Source: Pseudomonas sp. TH43 (GTDB lineage: Bacteria; Pseudomonadota; Gammaproteobacteria; Pseudomonadales; Pseudomonadaceae). From it: a stretch of DNA of 64,000 bases. Position numbers and translations under genes: made by a program. The stretch is taken from contig NZ_JAEKFI010000004.1 in the NCBI RefSeq assembly GCF_016650635.1, positions 1,844,501 through 1,908,500 on the forward strand, written 5' to 3'. Shown one piece after another: positions 34,106 through 42,812 of this stretch (its first letter is position 1; each line of letters opens with the position of its first letter). The notes below the pieces were generated by a model, which saw nothing but the letters and a program-made list of their open reading frames with translations, ran no database searches and was not told the origin of the DNA.

Positions 34106-35035
34106 TCAGAACAGGAAGCTGGTACCGACGGTGCGGTCGAACAGCGCCACGTCGCGGATGCGCCGCTTGCCGCAAATGAATTTGAGCAGGCGCTCGATGC
34201 CCAGGCCACCACCGGCGCTTGGGTGCAACAAGCCACGGCGAGCGACTTCCAGGTAGTTGGCGAACGGCTCAAGGTCCATCGACAGTTCGTTCATGCGGTA
34301 GAAGATCTGCTCGTATTCGAACTCGCGCTCGGCACCCGAAAGGGCTTCGCCGTAGCCATCGGGATAGATCAGGTCATAGTTGTTGTAGGCACCGCGTTTG
34401 CCCGGGGTTTCGCGATCGTAAAACTCGCGGCGGTAGTTGGTGACGAAGAACGGCGTATGCGCTTTCGCCGACATGATTTTCTCGAAGTCATCGCCATGCT
34501 CGGCGCGCAGTTCGTCGGAGCTGTAGATCGGGAACGCCGTGGCGAAGTGCGGCAGTTGGCGGCCAAGCTGTGCGAGCTCGGCGGCGCAGTGTTGGCTGAC
34601 TTCGCTGAACACATGCTTGATCAGGCCTTCGATCAGGGCCATGACCTGGTGCATGTCGCCATCGCGGATCTCGAAATCGAACTGCGAGAACTCCAGCAGG
34701 TGGTTCTCGGAATCCTTGATCTCGGCCTTTTCCAGACGAATGTTCGGCGCAACGATAAAGATCTTTTCGTGGCCCTTGGCGGTCAGTGCCAACTGCTTGT
34801 GGAAGATCATGCTGGCCGTCAGTTTCAGACGGCGTTCTTCGTACTGGATTTCGGCCGGATACACCGCGTGGTTCAACGGATCGGTGATCGGCGACATCAG
34901 GATCGGCATCAACTGTTTGAAGTCGCGCTCGAGCAGATATTGCTGCAAGGCTTGAAGGACGCGTCCCCGGATGATGGCAATGGATTCTATGTCTGGATTA
35001 GCAAAATCGACGAAGTTACGTGTAATTTCTTCCAT
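34106..35035 (-). CDS. AsnRS-related asparagine-synthetase-like / aminoacyl-adenylating enzyme
   Basis: A 309-aa class II aminoacyl-tRNA-synthetase catalytic core of the AspRS/AsnRS type without any anticodon-binding domain, so it cannot be an ordinary tRNA synthetase. Class II marks include SPITDPLNH, KLTASMIFHKQLAL, a motif-2 region ending FSQFDFEIRDG and motif 3 GGGLGIERLLKFICG. Archaeal enzymes of this architecture make asparagine from aspartate and ammonia. As first gene of the cluster it could amidate aspartate or a 3-methylaspartate analogue, or form another amide through an adenylate. Ribosome-binding match is weak. Cellular AsnRS-type genes are elsewhere. Confidence 0.78.
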   Translation of the reverse strand: MEEITRNFVDFANPDIESIAIIRGRVLQALQQYLLERDFKQLMPILMSPITDPLNHAVYPAEIQYEERRLKLTASMIFHKQLALTAKGHEKIFIVAPNIRLEKAEIKDSENHLLEFSQFDFEIRDGDMHQVMALIEGLIKHVFSEVSQHCAAELAQLGRQLPHFATAFPIYSSDELRAEHGDDFEKIMSAKAHTPFFVTNYRREFYDRETPGKRGAYNNYDLIYPDGYGEALSGAEREFEYEQIFYRMNELSMDLEPFANYLEVARRGLLHPSAGGGLGIERLLKFICGKRRIRDVALFDRTVGTSFLF

Positions 35036-35273
35036 GATTGGCCAAATATTCAGGGAGTTAGGGAGGCCCTGATTATTGTTTAATCGAACGAAAACTCAAT
35101 GTACAGATTTCCACTAAAAAGCAGCACAGAGCTCGGGTTTGGTTGTCCGACGACGCTTTTGCATGGACGATATCGCGCTGCTGAAATTGATCAGGTGGCG
35201 CACGAGTGGGCAGGTTCATGGCGAACTTCGCTGGCCGGCGTCGCTCTCTCATTCGTCTATTCAGAGTTGGCCC
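35036..35273. promoter_or_regulatory. Divergent promoter region between the biosynthetic operon and the MHS transporter
   Basis: A 238-base region less GC-rich than its surroundings at the left end (about 35045-35120). It must hold the start signals for both the nine-gene minus operon and the plus-strand transporter gene. I could not pick a confident -35/-10 pair or operator by eye. Confidence 0.4.
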
Positions 35274-36587
35274 ATGACTGCCCTTAACGGCTCGCGACCC
35301 CATCAGTTTTCCAGGTCTGACTACAAGACCCTGGGCCTTGCCGCCCTTGGCGGTGCCCTGGAAATCTATGATTTCATCATCTTCGTGTTTTTTGCGCTGA
35401 CCCTCAGCCAACTGTTCTTTCCGCCAGAGATGCCGGAATGGCTGAGACTGCTGCAAAGCTTCGGGATTTTCGTCACTGGCTACCTGGCGCGACCGCTGGG
35501 CGGGATCCTGATGGCGCACTTTGCCGATCAGTTGGGACGCAAACGGGTGTTCAGTCTGAGCATTCTGATGATGGCGTTGCCTTGCCTGCTGATCGGCATC
35601 ATGCCGACCTACGAACACATCGGTTATTTCGCTCCCTTGTTATTGCTGGTCCTGCGGGTGCTGCAAGGCGCGGCGGTGGGTGGTGAAGTGCCGAGCGCCT
35701 GGGTGTTCGTCGCTGAGCACGCGCCGGAGGGGCATCGTGGCTACGCCTTGGGGTTTCTCCAGGCCGGACTGACCTTCGGTTATTTGCTCGGCGCGCTGAC
35801 CGCGACACTGCTGGCGCAACTGTTTACTCCCGCGGAAATTCTCGATTACGCCTGGCGCTTGCCGTTTTTGCTCGGTGGGTTGTTCGGCGTGATCGGCGTC
35901 TGGCTGCGTCGCTGGCTGAGCGAGACGCCCGTGTTCGTGGCGTTGCAGGCACGCCGTGAGGCGGATGCCGAGTTGCCGTTGCGCACCGTGTTGCGCGAGC
36001 ACCGGCACCGCTTGTGGCCGGCCTTCATTTTGACCTGCGTGCTGACGTCGGCGGTGGTGGTGCTGGTGGTGATCACCCCGACCGTCATGCAAAAGAGCTT
36101 TGGCATGACCCCCAGCCACACGTTTGGTCTGAGCAGTCTGGGCATCGTCTTTCTCAATATTGGCTGCGTGATCGCCGGGTTGATCGTCGACCGCATCGGC
36201 GCCTGGCGCACGGTCAAGCTTTACAGCGTATTGCTGCCGGTCGGTATTGCCGTGCTTTATGGCTGCCTGATCAGCGGTGGCAGTTGGCTGGGGCTGGCGT
36301 ATGCGCTGGCGGGTTTGAGCTGCGGCGTGGTTGGCGCCGTGCCGTCGGTGATGGTCAGCCTGTTTCCGGCGCATATCCGTGTGTCGGGCATTTCCTTTAC
36401 CTACAACATTGCCTACGCGCTGTGGGCGAGCACCACACCGTTGTTGCTGATCGCACTGATGCCATGGAGCCCTTGGGTGTGCGTGGTGTACTGCGTGGTG
36501 ATGGGCGCGGTGGGTGTCGGTTGCGCCACGTATTTTGGCGGGCGCGAGCCCGTTCATAAGGCACCGTCGCTGGTGCCGGAGCGTTGA
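35274..36587 (+). CDS. MHS-family MFS symporter (citrate/proline-type)
   Basis: Proton-coupled solute importer of 437 aa of the metabolite:H+ symporter group. It has about twelve membrane helices and the signatures ALGGALEIYDFIIFVFFA, ARPLGGILMAHFADQLGRKRVFS and GFLQAGLTFGYLLG. The ATG chosen opens MTALNGSRPHQFSRSDYK before the first helix. The next gene, an amidase, follows after 50 bases, so the two and the OprD porin may form an uptake/hydrolysis unit. Whether it belongs to the biosynthetic cluster or is a neighbour is open. Substrate unknown. Confidence 0.85.
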   Translation: MTALNGSRPHQFSRSDYKTLGLAALGGALEIYDFIIFVFFALTLSQLFFPPEMPEWLRLLQSFGIFVTGYLARPLGGILMAHFADQLGRKRVFSLSILMMALPCLLIGIMPTYEHIGYFAPLLLLVLRVLQGAAVGGEVPSAWVFVAEHAPEGHRGYALGFLQAGLTFGYLLGALTATLLAQLFTPAEILDYAWRLPFLLGGLFGVIGVWLRRWLSETPVFVALQARREADAELPLRTVLREHRHRLWPAFILTCVLTSAVVVLVVITPTVMQKSFGMTPSHTFGLSSLGIVFLNIGCVIAGLIVDRIGAWRTVKLYSVLLPVGIAVLYGCLISGGSWLGLAYALAGLSCGVVGAVPSVMVSLFPAHIRVSGISFTYNIAYALWASTTPLLLIALMPWSPWVCVVYCVVMGAVGVGCATYFGGREPVHKAPSLVPER

Positions 36588-36637
36588 GGCAGTCGTTGCA
36601 GGATGGGCTCCCTGGGTCTGGCACGGATGGCTATTGG

Positions 36638-38032
36638 ATGATGGATTTACATGATTTACCGGCGACGCAATTGCTGGCCTTGTTCGCCAGTCGCGAGTTG
36701 TCCCCGCTGGAGTATTACGATCACCTGCTGGCCCACATCGAACGTTGGGAGCCGAGCATCGGTGCCCTTTACGCGTTCAATCCGCAGCGTGTCCGCGAGC
36801 AGGCGCGTGCGTCGAGCGAACGTTGGAGCAAAGGCGCGCCGCGCGGCTGGCTCGACGGTGTGCCCGTGACGCTCAAGGAACTGATCGCCACCCAAGGCGA
36901 TTGCATTCCTCAGGGGTCTCGCGCCAGCACCTTGGTGGCCGCGACCGAAGACGCACCGCCGGCTGCGCGCATGCGTGAAAGCGGAGCGATCATCCTCGGC
37001 AAAACCACGGTGCCGGACTTCGGCATGCTGTCGTCGGGACTGTCGAGTTTCCATGGCATCACCCGCAACCCTTGGGACGTTTCCTGTAATCCGGGAGGTT
37101 CGAGTTCCGGCGCAGCCGCTGCGGCGGCAGCCGGTTATGGCCCGCTGCATGTCGGTACCGACATCGGTGGATCGGTGCGGCTGCCGGCGGGCTGGTGTGG
37201 CCTGGTGGGGTTCAAGCCAACCCTGGGGCGGATTCCCATTGATCCCTATTACACCGGTCGCTGTGCCGGGCCGATGACGCGCACGGTCGATGACTGCGCA
37301 TTGATGATGGGATATCTGGCGCAACCGGATGCTCGCGACGCTACCAGCCTTGCGGCGCAGCTGCTGGATTGGGACCTGCAACTGCCGTCGATGCATGGTT
37401 TGAAAATTGGCTTGATGCTCGATCCCGGTTGCGGCTTCCAGCCCGACAGCGAAGTGTGTGACGCCGTGCGTCAGGCTGCACGGTTATTCGAAGCCAATGG
37501 TGCACAAGTGGAATTGATCGGGCCGGTGATGGATCGGCGCTTGCTCGATGGTCTCGATGACTTCTGGCGTGCCCGCCAGTTGTCGCAGTTGCAAGCCCTG
37601 AGCCCGGAGCAACGCGGCAAGGTTCTGCCCTACATCGAAGAGTGGGCCGCGACGGCAGCGCAGATGAACGCGGTACAAGCCGTCGAAGGTTTCAACCAGA
37701 CGTTCGAAATTCGTCGGCGCTGCGCCACGGTGTTCAACGATCTGGACCTGGTGTTGTCGCCGACCAATCAGGTCAGCAGCTTCCCGGCCGAGTGGCCTTC
37801 GCCGGGCAACGACCCGCGCCAGCCTTTCGAACACATAGTGTTCACCGTGCCGTGGAACATGGGCGAGCAACCGGCCCTGTCGATCAACTGCGGGTTTACC
37901 ACGCAGGGCATGCCGATCGGCCTGCAAATGATTGCCCCACGGTTCGCCGATCAGTGGTTGTTGAAGTGCGCCAAGGCTTACGAAAACTGGCGCGGTCCGA
38001 TCAAACACTGGCCGTCCGCGCCGCCTCGCTGA
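36638..38032 (+). CDS. Amidase-signature family hydrolase
   Basis: Amide hydrolase of 464 aa with the complete Ser-cisSer-Lys triad: Lys in GVPVTLKEL, the Gly/Ser-rich stretch NPGGSSSGAAAAAAAG and catalytic Ser in GTDIGGSVRLPAG. Two adjacent ATG codons (36638 and 36641) can start it. No signal peptide, so cytoplasmic. It is similar in form to AtzF/GatA-type amidases but not assigned to a substrate. Its place between an importer and an outer-membrane porin suggests use of an imported amide, or resistance to or recycling of the amide product made opposite. Confidence 0.88.
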   Translation: MMDLHDLPATQLLALFASRELSPLEYYDHLLAHIERWEPSIGALYAFNPQRVREQARASSERWSKGAPRGWLDGVPVTLKELIATQGDCIPQGSRASTLVAATEDAPPAARMRESGAIILGKTTVPDFGMLSSGLSSFHGITRNPWDVSCNPGGSSSGAAAAAAAGYGPLHVGTDIGGSVRLPAGWCGLVGFKPTLGRIPIDPYYTGRCAGPMTRTVDDCALMMGYLAQPDARDATSLAAQLLDWDLQLPSMHGLKIGLMLDPGCGFQPDSEVCDAVRQAARLFEANGAQVELIGPVMDRRLLDGLDDFWRARQLSQLQALSPEQRGKVLPYIEEWAATAAQMNAVQAVEGFNQTFEIRRRCATVFNDLDLVLSPTNQVSSFPAEWPSPGNDPRQPFEHIVFTVPWNMGEQPALSINCGFTTQGMPIGLQMIAPRFADQWLLKCAKAYENWRGPIKHWPSAPPR

Positions 38033-38107
38033 TACCCGATGGTTGTGGTGTACCGCTCATGCGCCCGGCGCCTGCGCGGTGCGCCTTATTTTTACAGGCA
38101 CGTTCCG

Positions 38108-39466
38108 ATGAAATCACATGCACCTCGCGCAATGATCGCGATGCTGGCTGTCGTCCAGCCCGGCTGGGCCGCCGAACCGGTGGCGCCGCAGGATCAAGCC
38201 ACCGGGCTGCTGGATGGCAGCCACCTGAACCTTAATTTGCGTCACTACTATTCCAATCAGCACACCCAGCGCAGCACGCACCTGGTGATCAAAAAGGATG
38301 GCGTCGCAGAGCCAACCCGCGAGCGCGTCACGTGGGTGCAGACCGCCATGCTCAACTACAGCTCCGGCTACACCGAGGGCTTGATCGGCGTGGGTGTCGA
38401 TGCGGCGTTGTTCAGCGCTGTCACGCTTGAGCGTGGCCATGGCGCGGTCGCCAACGGTGGTGACCGTGTGCTGGTCGACAGCAATGGCGACGCCCTGCCG
38501 ACCTGGAGTCGTCTGGGGGTGGGTGACTTGAAGCTGCGCGTATCGAGCAGCGAACTCAAGGCCGGCCGGATGCTCACGGAAAACCCGATCCTGCGTTACA
38601 AAGACAACCGTGCCTTGCCGTCGACTTTTCAGGGCGTTGCGATCAACAGCAACGAGCTCGACTGGCTGGCGCTGCAAGCGGGCAGTTTCGAGCGCGCCAT
38701 CCCGCGTACCGGCAGTGGCAGCGAGCGCCTCACTACAACCTTCGGCAATCGCGCCTACAGCGGTTCGCGCATCAGTTACCTGGGAGGCACCGCCACCGCG
38801 CCGGCCGGGCTGACACTCAGCGCCTACGGCTCGCGTTTCGAAGACATGTGGCAACAATATTATCTGGGCGCGACCCACGTGGTCGGCAATCGCGCGGATC
38901 TGGCCCTGAAAACCAGTTTCAACTACTACCGTACCCGCGATCAGGGCGAACAGCGTTTGGGCTACATCGACAACGACGCCTACAGTCTGGCAATGACGGC
39001 CGCCCACGGCGCCCATGGCCTGACCGCGGCGTGGCAGCAGGTGTTCGGCGACGAATACTTTGACTATGTGTGGGAGTCCACCGGCAACTACATGGCCAAC
39101 TCACTGTACTCGGACTACAACGGCCCGAACGAAAGGTCCTGGCAGTTGCGCTACGACCTTGATCTGGCCACTTATGGTGTCCCGGGCCTGACCGCCAGCC
39201 TCTGGCACGCCAAGGGTTGGGGCATCGACGGCACGCATTACAGCGGTGATCGCAACGGCCACAACACCGGCTACAACGTGCGTGGGCTCGACGGTGCCAA
39301 GCACAACGAAAACGGCTTGATGGTTGCCTATGTCGTGCAGTCCGGCAGGCTGAAAAACACCGTGTTGCGCAGCATTGTCTACAACCACCGGGAAAGTGGC
39401 GGACAGATCGACGGCAGCTACGACGAGTTCCGCCTGGTGGCGAACGTGCCGTTCAATCTGTTTTGA
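38108..39466 (+). CDS. OprD-family outer-membrane porin
   Basis: Substrate-selective porin of 452 aa. The signal peptide (IAMLAVVQPGWAA) is cleaved before EPVAPQDQ. Family marks are LLDGSHLNLNLRHYYSNQ, SGYTEGLIGVGVDA and the C-terminal YDEFRLVANVPFNLF with a terminal Phe. OprD porins admit amino acids, small acids and amides. It follows the amidase by 75 bases and probably serves the same substrate. The predicted barrel is of normal length and shows no truncation. Confidence 0.92.
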   Translation: MKSHAPRAMIAMLAVVQPGWAAEPVAPQDQATGLLDGSHLNLNLRHYYSNQHTQRSTHLVIKKDGVAEPTRERVTWVQTAMLNYSSGYTEGLIGVGVDAALFSAVTLERGHGAVANGGDRVLVDSNGDALPTWSRLGVGDLKLRVSSSELKAGRMLTENPILRYKDNRALPSTFQGVAINSNELDWLALQAGSFERAIPRTGSGSERLTTTFGNRAYSGSRISYLGGTATAPAGLTLSAYGSRFEDMWQQYYLGATHVVGNRADLALKTSFNYYRTRDQGEQRLGYIDNDAYSLAMTAAHGAHGLTAAWQQVFGDEYFDYVWESTGNYMANSLYSDYNGPNERSWQLRYDLDLATYGVPGLTASLWHAKGWGIDGTHYSGDRNGHNTGYNVRGLDGAKHNENGLMVAYVVQSGRLKNTVLRSIVYNHRESGGQIDGSYDEFRLVANVPFNLF

Positions 39467-39498
39467 TTTATCCCCGGTAAATTTTTTTCAACGGGGTT

Positions 39499-39526
39499 AA
39501 CCCGAATCGGAAGGGCTGGCCGTCTC
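39499..39526 (+). promoter_or_regulatory. Candidate ECF-sigma promoter of the VWA-sigma operon
   Basis: GTTAACCC and a CGTCTC element lie about 19 bases apart, 39-66 bases before the VWA start codon. AAC...CGTC is the general form of ECF promoters, and the spacing is near but not exactly typical. It would let the downstream ECF factor control its own operon. Weak, by eye only. Confidence 0.3.
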
Positions 39527-39564
39527 AGTGGATGAATGCTCAATTTCATCCCGAGGTCAGCCCC

Positions 39565-41250
39565 ATGTCCCTTCCTCTGCCTTTCTTGCGCCCTGTTGCG
39601 GTCGGTGTTTTGCTGGCCTTCGGTGGCTGTGGTGTGCCCACCCCTCCGGAATCCGCCGCGGTGCCGCCACCGGCGCAACCTGAGGTGCTGGCTCAACACG
39701 AAGCGCTAATGGCGGGAGGGGCGATGGCCAAGCGCATGGCGCATCCGGCGCCGATGGCCAGTTTCGTGGCAATGCCCAGTGCCGACAGTTATCCGCAGGG
39801 CTATCGCGACGAGCCGCGCGAGCAGTATCAAAAACTTGCCGACAACCCGATCCACAGTGTCGCCGAGACGCCGGTTTCAACCTTCAGCGCCGACGTCGAC
39901 AGCGGTGCTTACGCTAACGTCCGTCGCTTGCTCAATCAGGGACGGCTACCGCCGGAAGGCGCCGTGCGACTGGAGGAAATGGTCAATTACTTCCCCTACG
40001 ATTACGCCTTGCCCAGCGACGGCTCGCCCTTTGGCGTGACCACCGAATTGGCCGCGTCACCGTGGAATCCGCACACGCGGCTGCTGCGCATCGGCATCAA
40101 GGCCTCCGACCGCGCGGTGGCGGAATTGGCCCCGGCCAATCTGGTGTTTTTGGTCGATGTGTCCGGCTCGATGGATCGTCGCGAAGGCCTGCCGATGGTC
40201 AAAAGCACGTTGAAACTGCTGGTCGATCAATTGCGCGAGCAGGATCGTGTGTCGCTGGTGGTGTATGCCGGCGAATCGAGAGTGGTGCTGGAGCCCACTT
40301 CCGGACGGGAAAAAGCGAAAATTCGTACAGCTATCGATCAGTTGACGGCGGGCGGTTCGACCGCGGGTGCCTCAGGCATTGAGCTGGCCTACCAAATGGC
40401 CCAGCAGGCGTTCATGCCCACAGGCATCAACCGCATCCTGCTGGCCACCGATGGCGACTTCAACGTCGGCGTCAGCGACTTCGACAGCCTCAAGCAAATG
40501 GCTGTGGATAAACGCAAAACCGGGATTTCCCTGACCACCCTGGGTTTCGGTGTGGATAACTACAATGAACACTTGATGGAACAACTGGCCGACGCTGGCG
40601 ATGGCAACTACGCCTACATCGACAACCTGCGCGAGGCGCGCAAAGTGTTGGTCGATCAGCTCAGCTCGACCCTTGCCGTGGTGGCGAAAAACGTCAAATT
40701 GCAGGTGGAGTTCAACCCGGCGCAGGTCAGCGAGTATCGCCTGCTCGGCTACGAAAACCGTGCGTTGAAACGTGAGGACTTCAGCAATGACAAAGTCGAT
40801 GCCGGCGAAATCGGCGCAGGCCACACCGTGACTGCGCTCTACGAAATTGTCCCGGCGGGCGAGAAGGGTTGGCTGGAGCCGCTGCGCTACGGTAAATCGA
40901 GTGCGGCTGAGTCCGAAAAGAACGGAGAATTGGCGATGCTGCGTGTGCGTTATCAACAACCTGACGGTGGGAAAAGTCTGCTGATCGAGCGCCCGATCGC
41001 CAATCAGGTCGCACCCGCCAGCGGAGACCTGCGTTTTGCCGCAGCAGTTGCGGCGTTTTCTCAGCAGCTCAAGGACGGTCGCTACACCGGTGATTTCAGC
41101 CTGAGAGACACCGAAGCGCTGGCCCGCGGCGCGAGGGGCGACGACCGGTTCGGCTTGCGTAACGAGTTCGTGCAACTGGTCGAACTGGCGCAAAGCCTGC
41201 GCACTGCTACCGCATCGAACGCGATGGCCACTGAGCGACGGATTGAATAG
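39565..41250 (+). CDS. VWA-domain protein (YfbK-like), probable envelope protein
   Basis: A 561-aa protein with three recognised parts. These are a von Willebrand N-terminal-type region (about 75-165, ADNPIHSVAETPVSTFSADVDSGAYANVRR), a VWA domain (190-360) with MIDAS residues DVSGSMD and ATDGDFN, and a C-terminal DUF3520-like region. The N-terminus (VGVLLAFGGC) suggests a lipoprotein signal. I prefer the ATG with CGAGG upstream; one at 39532 would add 11 residues. The next gene, an ECF sigma factor, starts at its stop codon, so the two are one transcript. Role unknown; VWA modules usually bind protein partners through Mg2+. Confidence 0.83.
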   Translation: MSLPLPFLRPVAVGVLLAFGGCGVPTPPESAAVPPPAQPEVLAQHEALMAGGAMAKRMAHPAPMASFVAMPSADSYPQGYRDEPREQYQKLADNPIHSVAETPVSTFSADVDSGAYANVRRLLNQGRLPPEGAVRLEEMVNYFPYDYALPSDGSPFGVTTELAASPWNPHTRLLRIGIKASDRAVAELAPANLVFLVDVSGSMDRREGLPMVKSTLKLLVDQLREQDRVSLVVYAGESRVVLEPTSGREKAKIRTAIDQLTAGGSTAGASGIELAYQMAQQAFMPTGINRILLATDGDFNVGVSDFDSLKQMAVDKRKTGISLTTLGFGVDNYNEHLMEQLADAGDGNYAYIDNLREARKVLVDQLSSTLAVVAKNVKLQVEFNPAQVSEYRLLGYENRALKREDFSNDKVDAGEIGAGHTVTALYEIVPAGEKGWLEPLRYGKSSAAESEKNGELAMLRVRYQQPDGGKSLLIERPIANQVAPASGDLRFAAAVAAFSQQLKDGRYTGDFSLRDTEALARGARGDDRFGLRNEFVQLVELAQSLRTATASNAMATERRIE

Positions 41251-41861
41251 TGAGTCGGCTGAAGGGTTTTATCAGTCAGCTGTTCGCCTCTGCGCACAGC
41301 TCAACCGCCAACAGCGATGAAGCGCTGTTGGCGCGCTATCGCGAGGGCGACGGCGCGGCGTTCGAGATTTTGTACGCCCGCCATCGTCAGGGCCTGTATC
41401 GATTTTTGCTTGGCTTGAGCGGCAAACCCGAGCTGGCCGACGAGGTCTTTCAGGAGACTTGGCTGAGCCTGATTCGCAGCGCCAGTCAGCCACAAGGCCG
41501 GGCGACTTTTCGTACGTGGCTGTTCCAGATTGCCCGCAATCGTCTGATCGATCATTGGCGCAAGCACGGCGCCCAACAACCGCTGCACGACAGTTACGAC
41601 GAGCAGGCGCATGCGCTCAGCGACGAAGCCAGCGATCCTGCACAATTGCTGAGCCTCAGCCGCGACAGCCAGCGCCTGGAAAACGCCCTGCAAGCCTTGC
41701 CCGCCGAACAACGCGAAGTGTTCCTGCTGCGCGCCCACGGCGATCTTGACCTGGCACAAATCGCCAGCCTCACCGAAACACCGCTGGAAACCGTCAAAAG
41801 CCGCCTGCGCTACGCCCAGCAAAAACTGCGTCGGCTGCTGGCCGAGGAGGTACTGACATGA
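41250..41861 (+). CDS. ECF-type RNA polymerase sigma factor
   Basis: Alternative sigma factor of 203 aa. Region 2 is seen in DEVFQETWLSLIRSAS and RTWLFQIARNRLIDHWRKH; region 4 in LPAEQREVFLLRAHGDLDLAQIASLTETPLETVKSRLRYAQQKLRR. The GTG start overlaps the VWA stop and the stop overlaps the next ATG, so its level is tied to both neighbours. The downstream membrane protein is a probable anti-sigma factor. Trigger and regulon are unknown. Confidence 0.88.
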   Translation: MSRLKGFISQLFASAHSSTANSDEALLARYREGDGAAFEILYARHRQGLYRFLLGLSGKPELADEVFQETWLSLIRSASQPQGRATFRTWLFQIARNRLIDHWRKHGAQQPLHDSYDEQAHALSDEASDPAQLLSLSRDSQRLENALQALPAEQREVFLLRAHGDLDLAQIASLTETPLETVKSRLRYAQQKLRRLLAEEVLT

Positions 41862-42454
41862 CTGACGCCCGCAAGACACCCGAAGATCCGCTGATCAACC
41901 ATGTCCGCGAACAGCATGACGGCGAGCCGCCCGCGCACCTCGATGCATTCATTTTGAATGCCGCGCGCCGCGAAACCCCGGCCGTGTCACCGACGCTGGG
42001 GCAACGCTGGCTTCAGGCCTGCCGTAAACCACGCTGGCAAGTGGCATTCGCCAGTCTGGTCGGCGTCGCCTTGATGCTGTCGCTGGTGCAACGCGTGCCC
42101 GAACCGCAGCGCCAGTACGACTACGCCCCGGCCCCAAGTCTCGCCGTGCCGATGGCCGAGGAGGGCGGTGCACAACTGCACCGCTTGTCCGCCCCGGCCA
42201 GTGCCATGCCGGCTCCGGCGCCGATGATGGAAATGGCCAAACCGATGCAAAGCGAAGCGCTCAGCGCTGACGAAACCAAGTTCAGCAAACGTGCCGCAGC
42301 GCCAGCCAACGGCCTCGACGCGCAACTGCGCGAAGTCCTGCGCCTGCGCGAATCCGGCCAGTCGCAAGCGGCCGACAGCCTGTTCAACAACCTGCACAAA
42401 CGCTACCCGAACGCCGATCTCGACACCCGACTCGAACAGTTGCAGGAAAAATGA
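41858..42454 (+). CDS. Probable anti-sigma factor (single-pass membrane protein)
   Basis: A 198-aa protein with a short cytoplasmic N-terminus (EDPLINHVREQHDGEPPAHLDAFILNAARRE), one membrane helix (VAFASLVGVALMLSLVQRV, about 65-83), an Ala/Pro/Met-rich linker and a C-terminal helical domain (LREVLRLRESGQSQAADSLFNNL). Topology and position after the sigma gene fit an anti-sigma factor, although no zinc-binding His-x3-Cys-x2-Cys motif is seen. The start overlaps the sigma stop. Confidence 0.65.
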   Translation: MTDARKTPEDPLINHVREQHDGEPPAHLDAFILNAARRETPAVSPTLGQRWLQACRKPRWQVAFASLVGVALMLSLVQRVPEPQRQYDYAPAPSLAVPMAEEGGAQLHRLSAPASAMPAPAPMMEMAKPMQSEALSADETKFSKRAAAPANGLDAQLREVLRLRESGQSQAADSLFNNLHKRYPNADLDTRLEQLQEK

Positions 42455-42534
42455 CCTCCTGAACCCTCAGCCATTTGGCATTGCCCCGCAAAAACGCGCA
42501 ATATCGGGCCATTGCCAATACGCTGGAGGACAAC

Positions 42535-42735
42535 GTGGCATCGAAAATTGACCGCATTGCCCAACTGCTCGACAACCCGGAAATACGCCGGGCGATTACC
42601 GAGGCGCGTAAGGAGTTTCTGCTGAACCAGCCGGAAGAAGATGTCGTTGATGAAGACGAGGTTTTTGAGGAGGAGGCTGGGGAGGAAGAAGAGCATGACG
42701 ACGATTACGATGAGTTTGACTGGACGACGGAGTAG
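42535..42735 (+). CDS. Small acidic protein of unknown function
   Basis: A 66-aa protein starting at a GTG with an excellent GGAGGA four bases upstream. Residues 1-30 are helical and basic/neutral (SKIDRIAQLLDNPEIRRAITEARKEFLL). The rest is an acidic tail dominated by Glu and Asp ending DEFDWTTE. No family recognised. It could bind a basic protein, RNA-associated factor or metal; that is only a guess. A strong terminator follows. Confidence 0.6.
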   Translation: MASKIDRIAQLLDNPEIRRAITEARKEFLLNQPEEDVVDEDEVFEEEAGEEEEHDDDYDEFDWTTE

Positions 42736-42766
42736 CGTCGTTCGATTGTCTTTTCATTGGCCACAA

Positions 42767-42798
42767 AAAAGCCCCGGACCATCACAGTCCGGGGCTTT
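42767..42798. terminator. Bidirectional terminator between the acidic protein and tRNA-Arg
   Basis: Perfect stem AAGCCCCGGAC / GTCCGGGGCTT with a seven-base loop. On the minus strand it is followed by a run of six T, a strong terminator for the tRNA; on the plus strand it is followed by TTTCTCGTTT and ends the small acidic gene. Confidence 0.88.
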
Positions 42799-42812
42799 CT
42801 CGTTTAAATCAA

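Noticed and set aside
34106..35035. An ordinary asparaginyl- or lysyl-tRNA synthetase.
   Set aside because: No anticodon-binding OB domain exists in the 309 residues and the gene sits in a biosynthetic operon.
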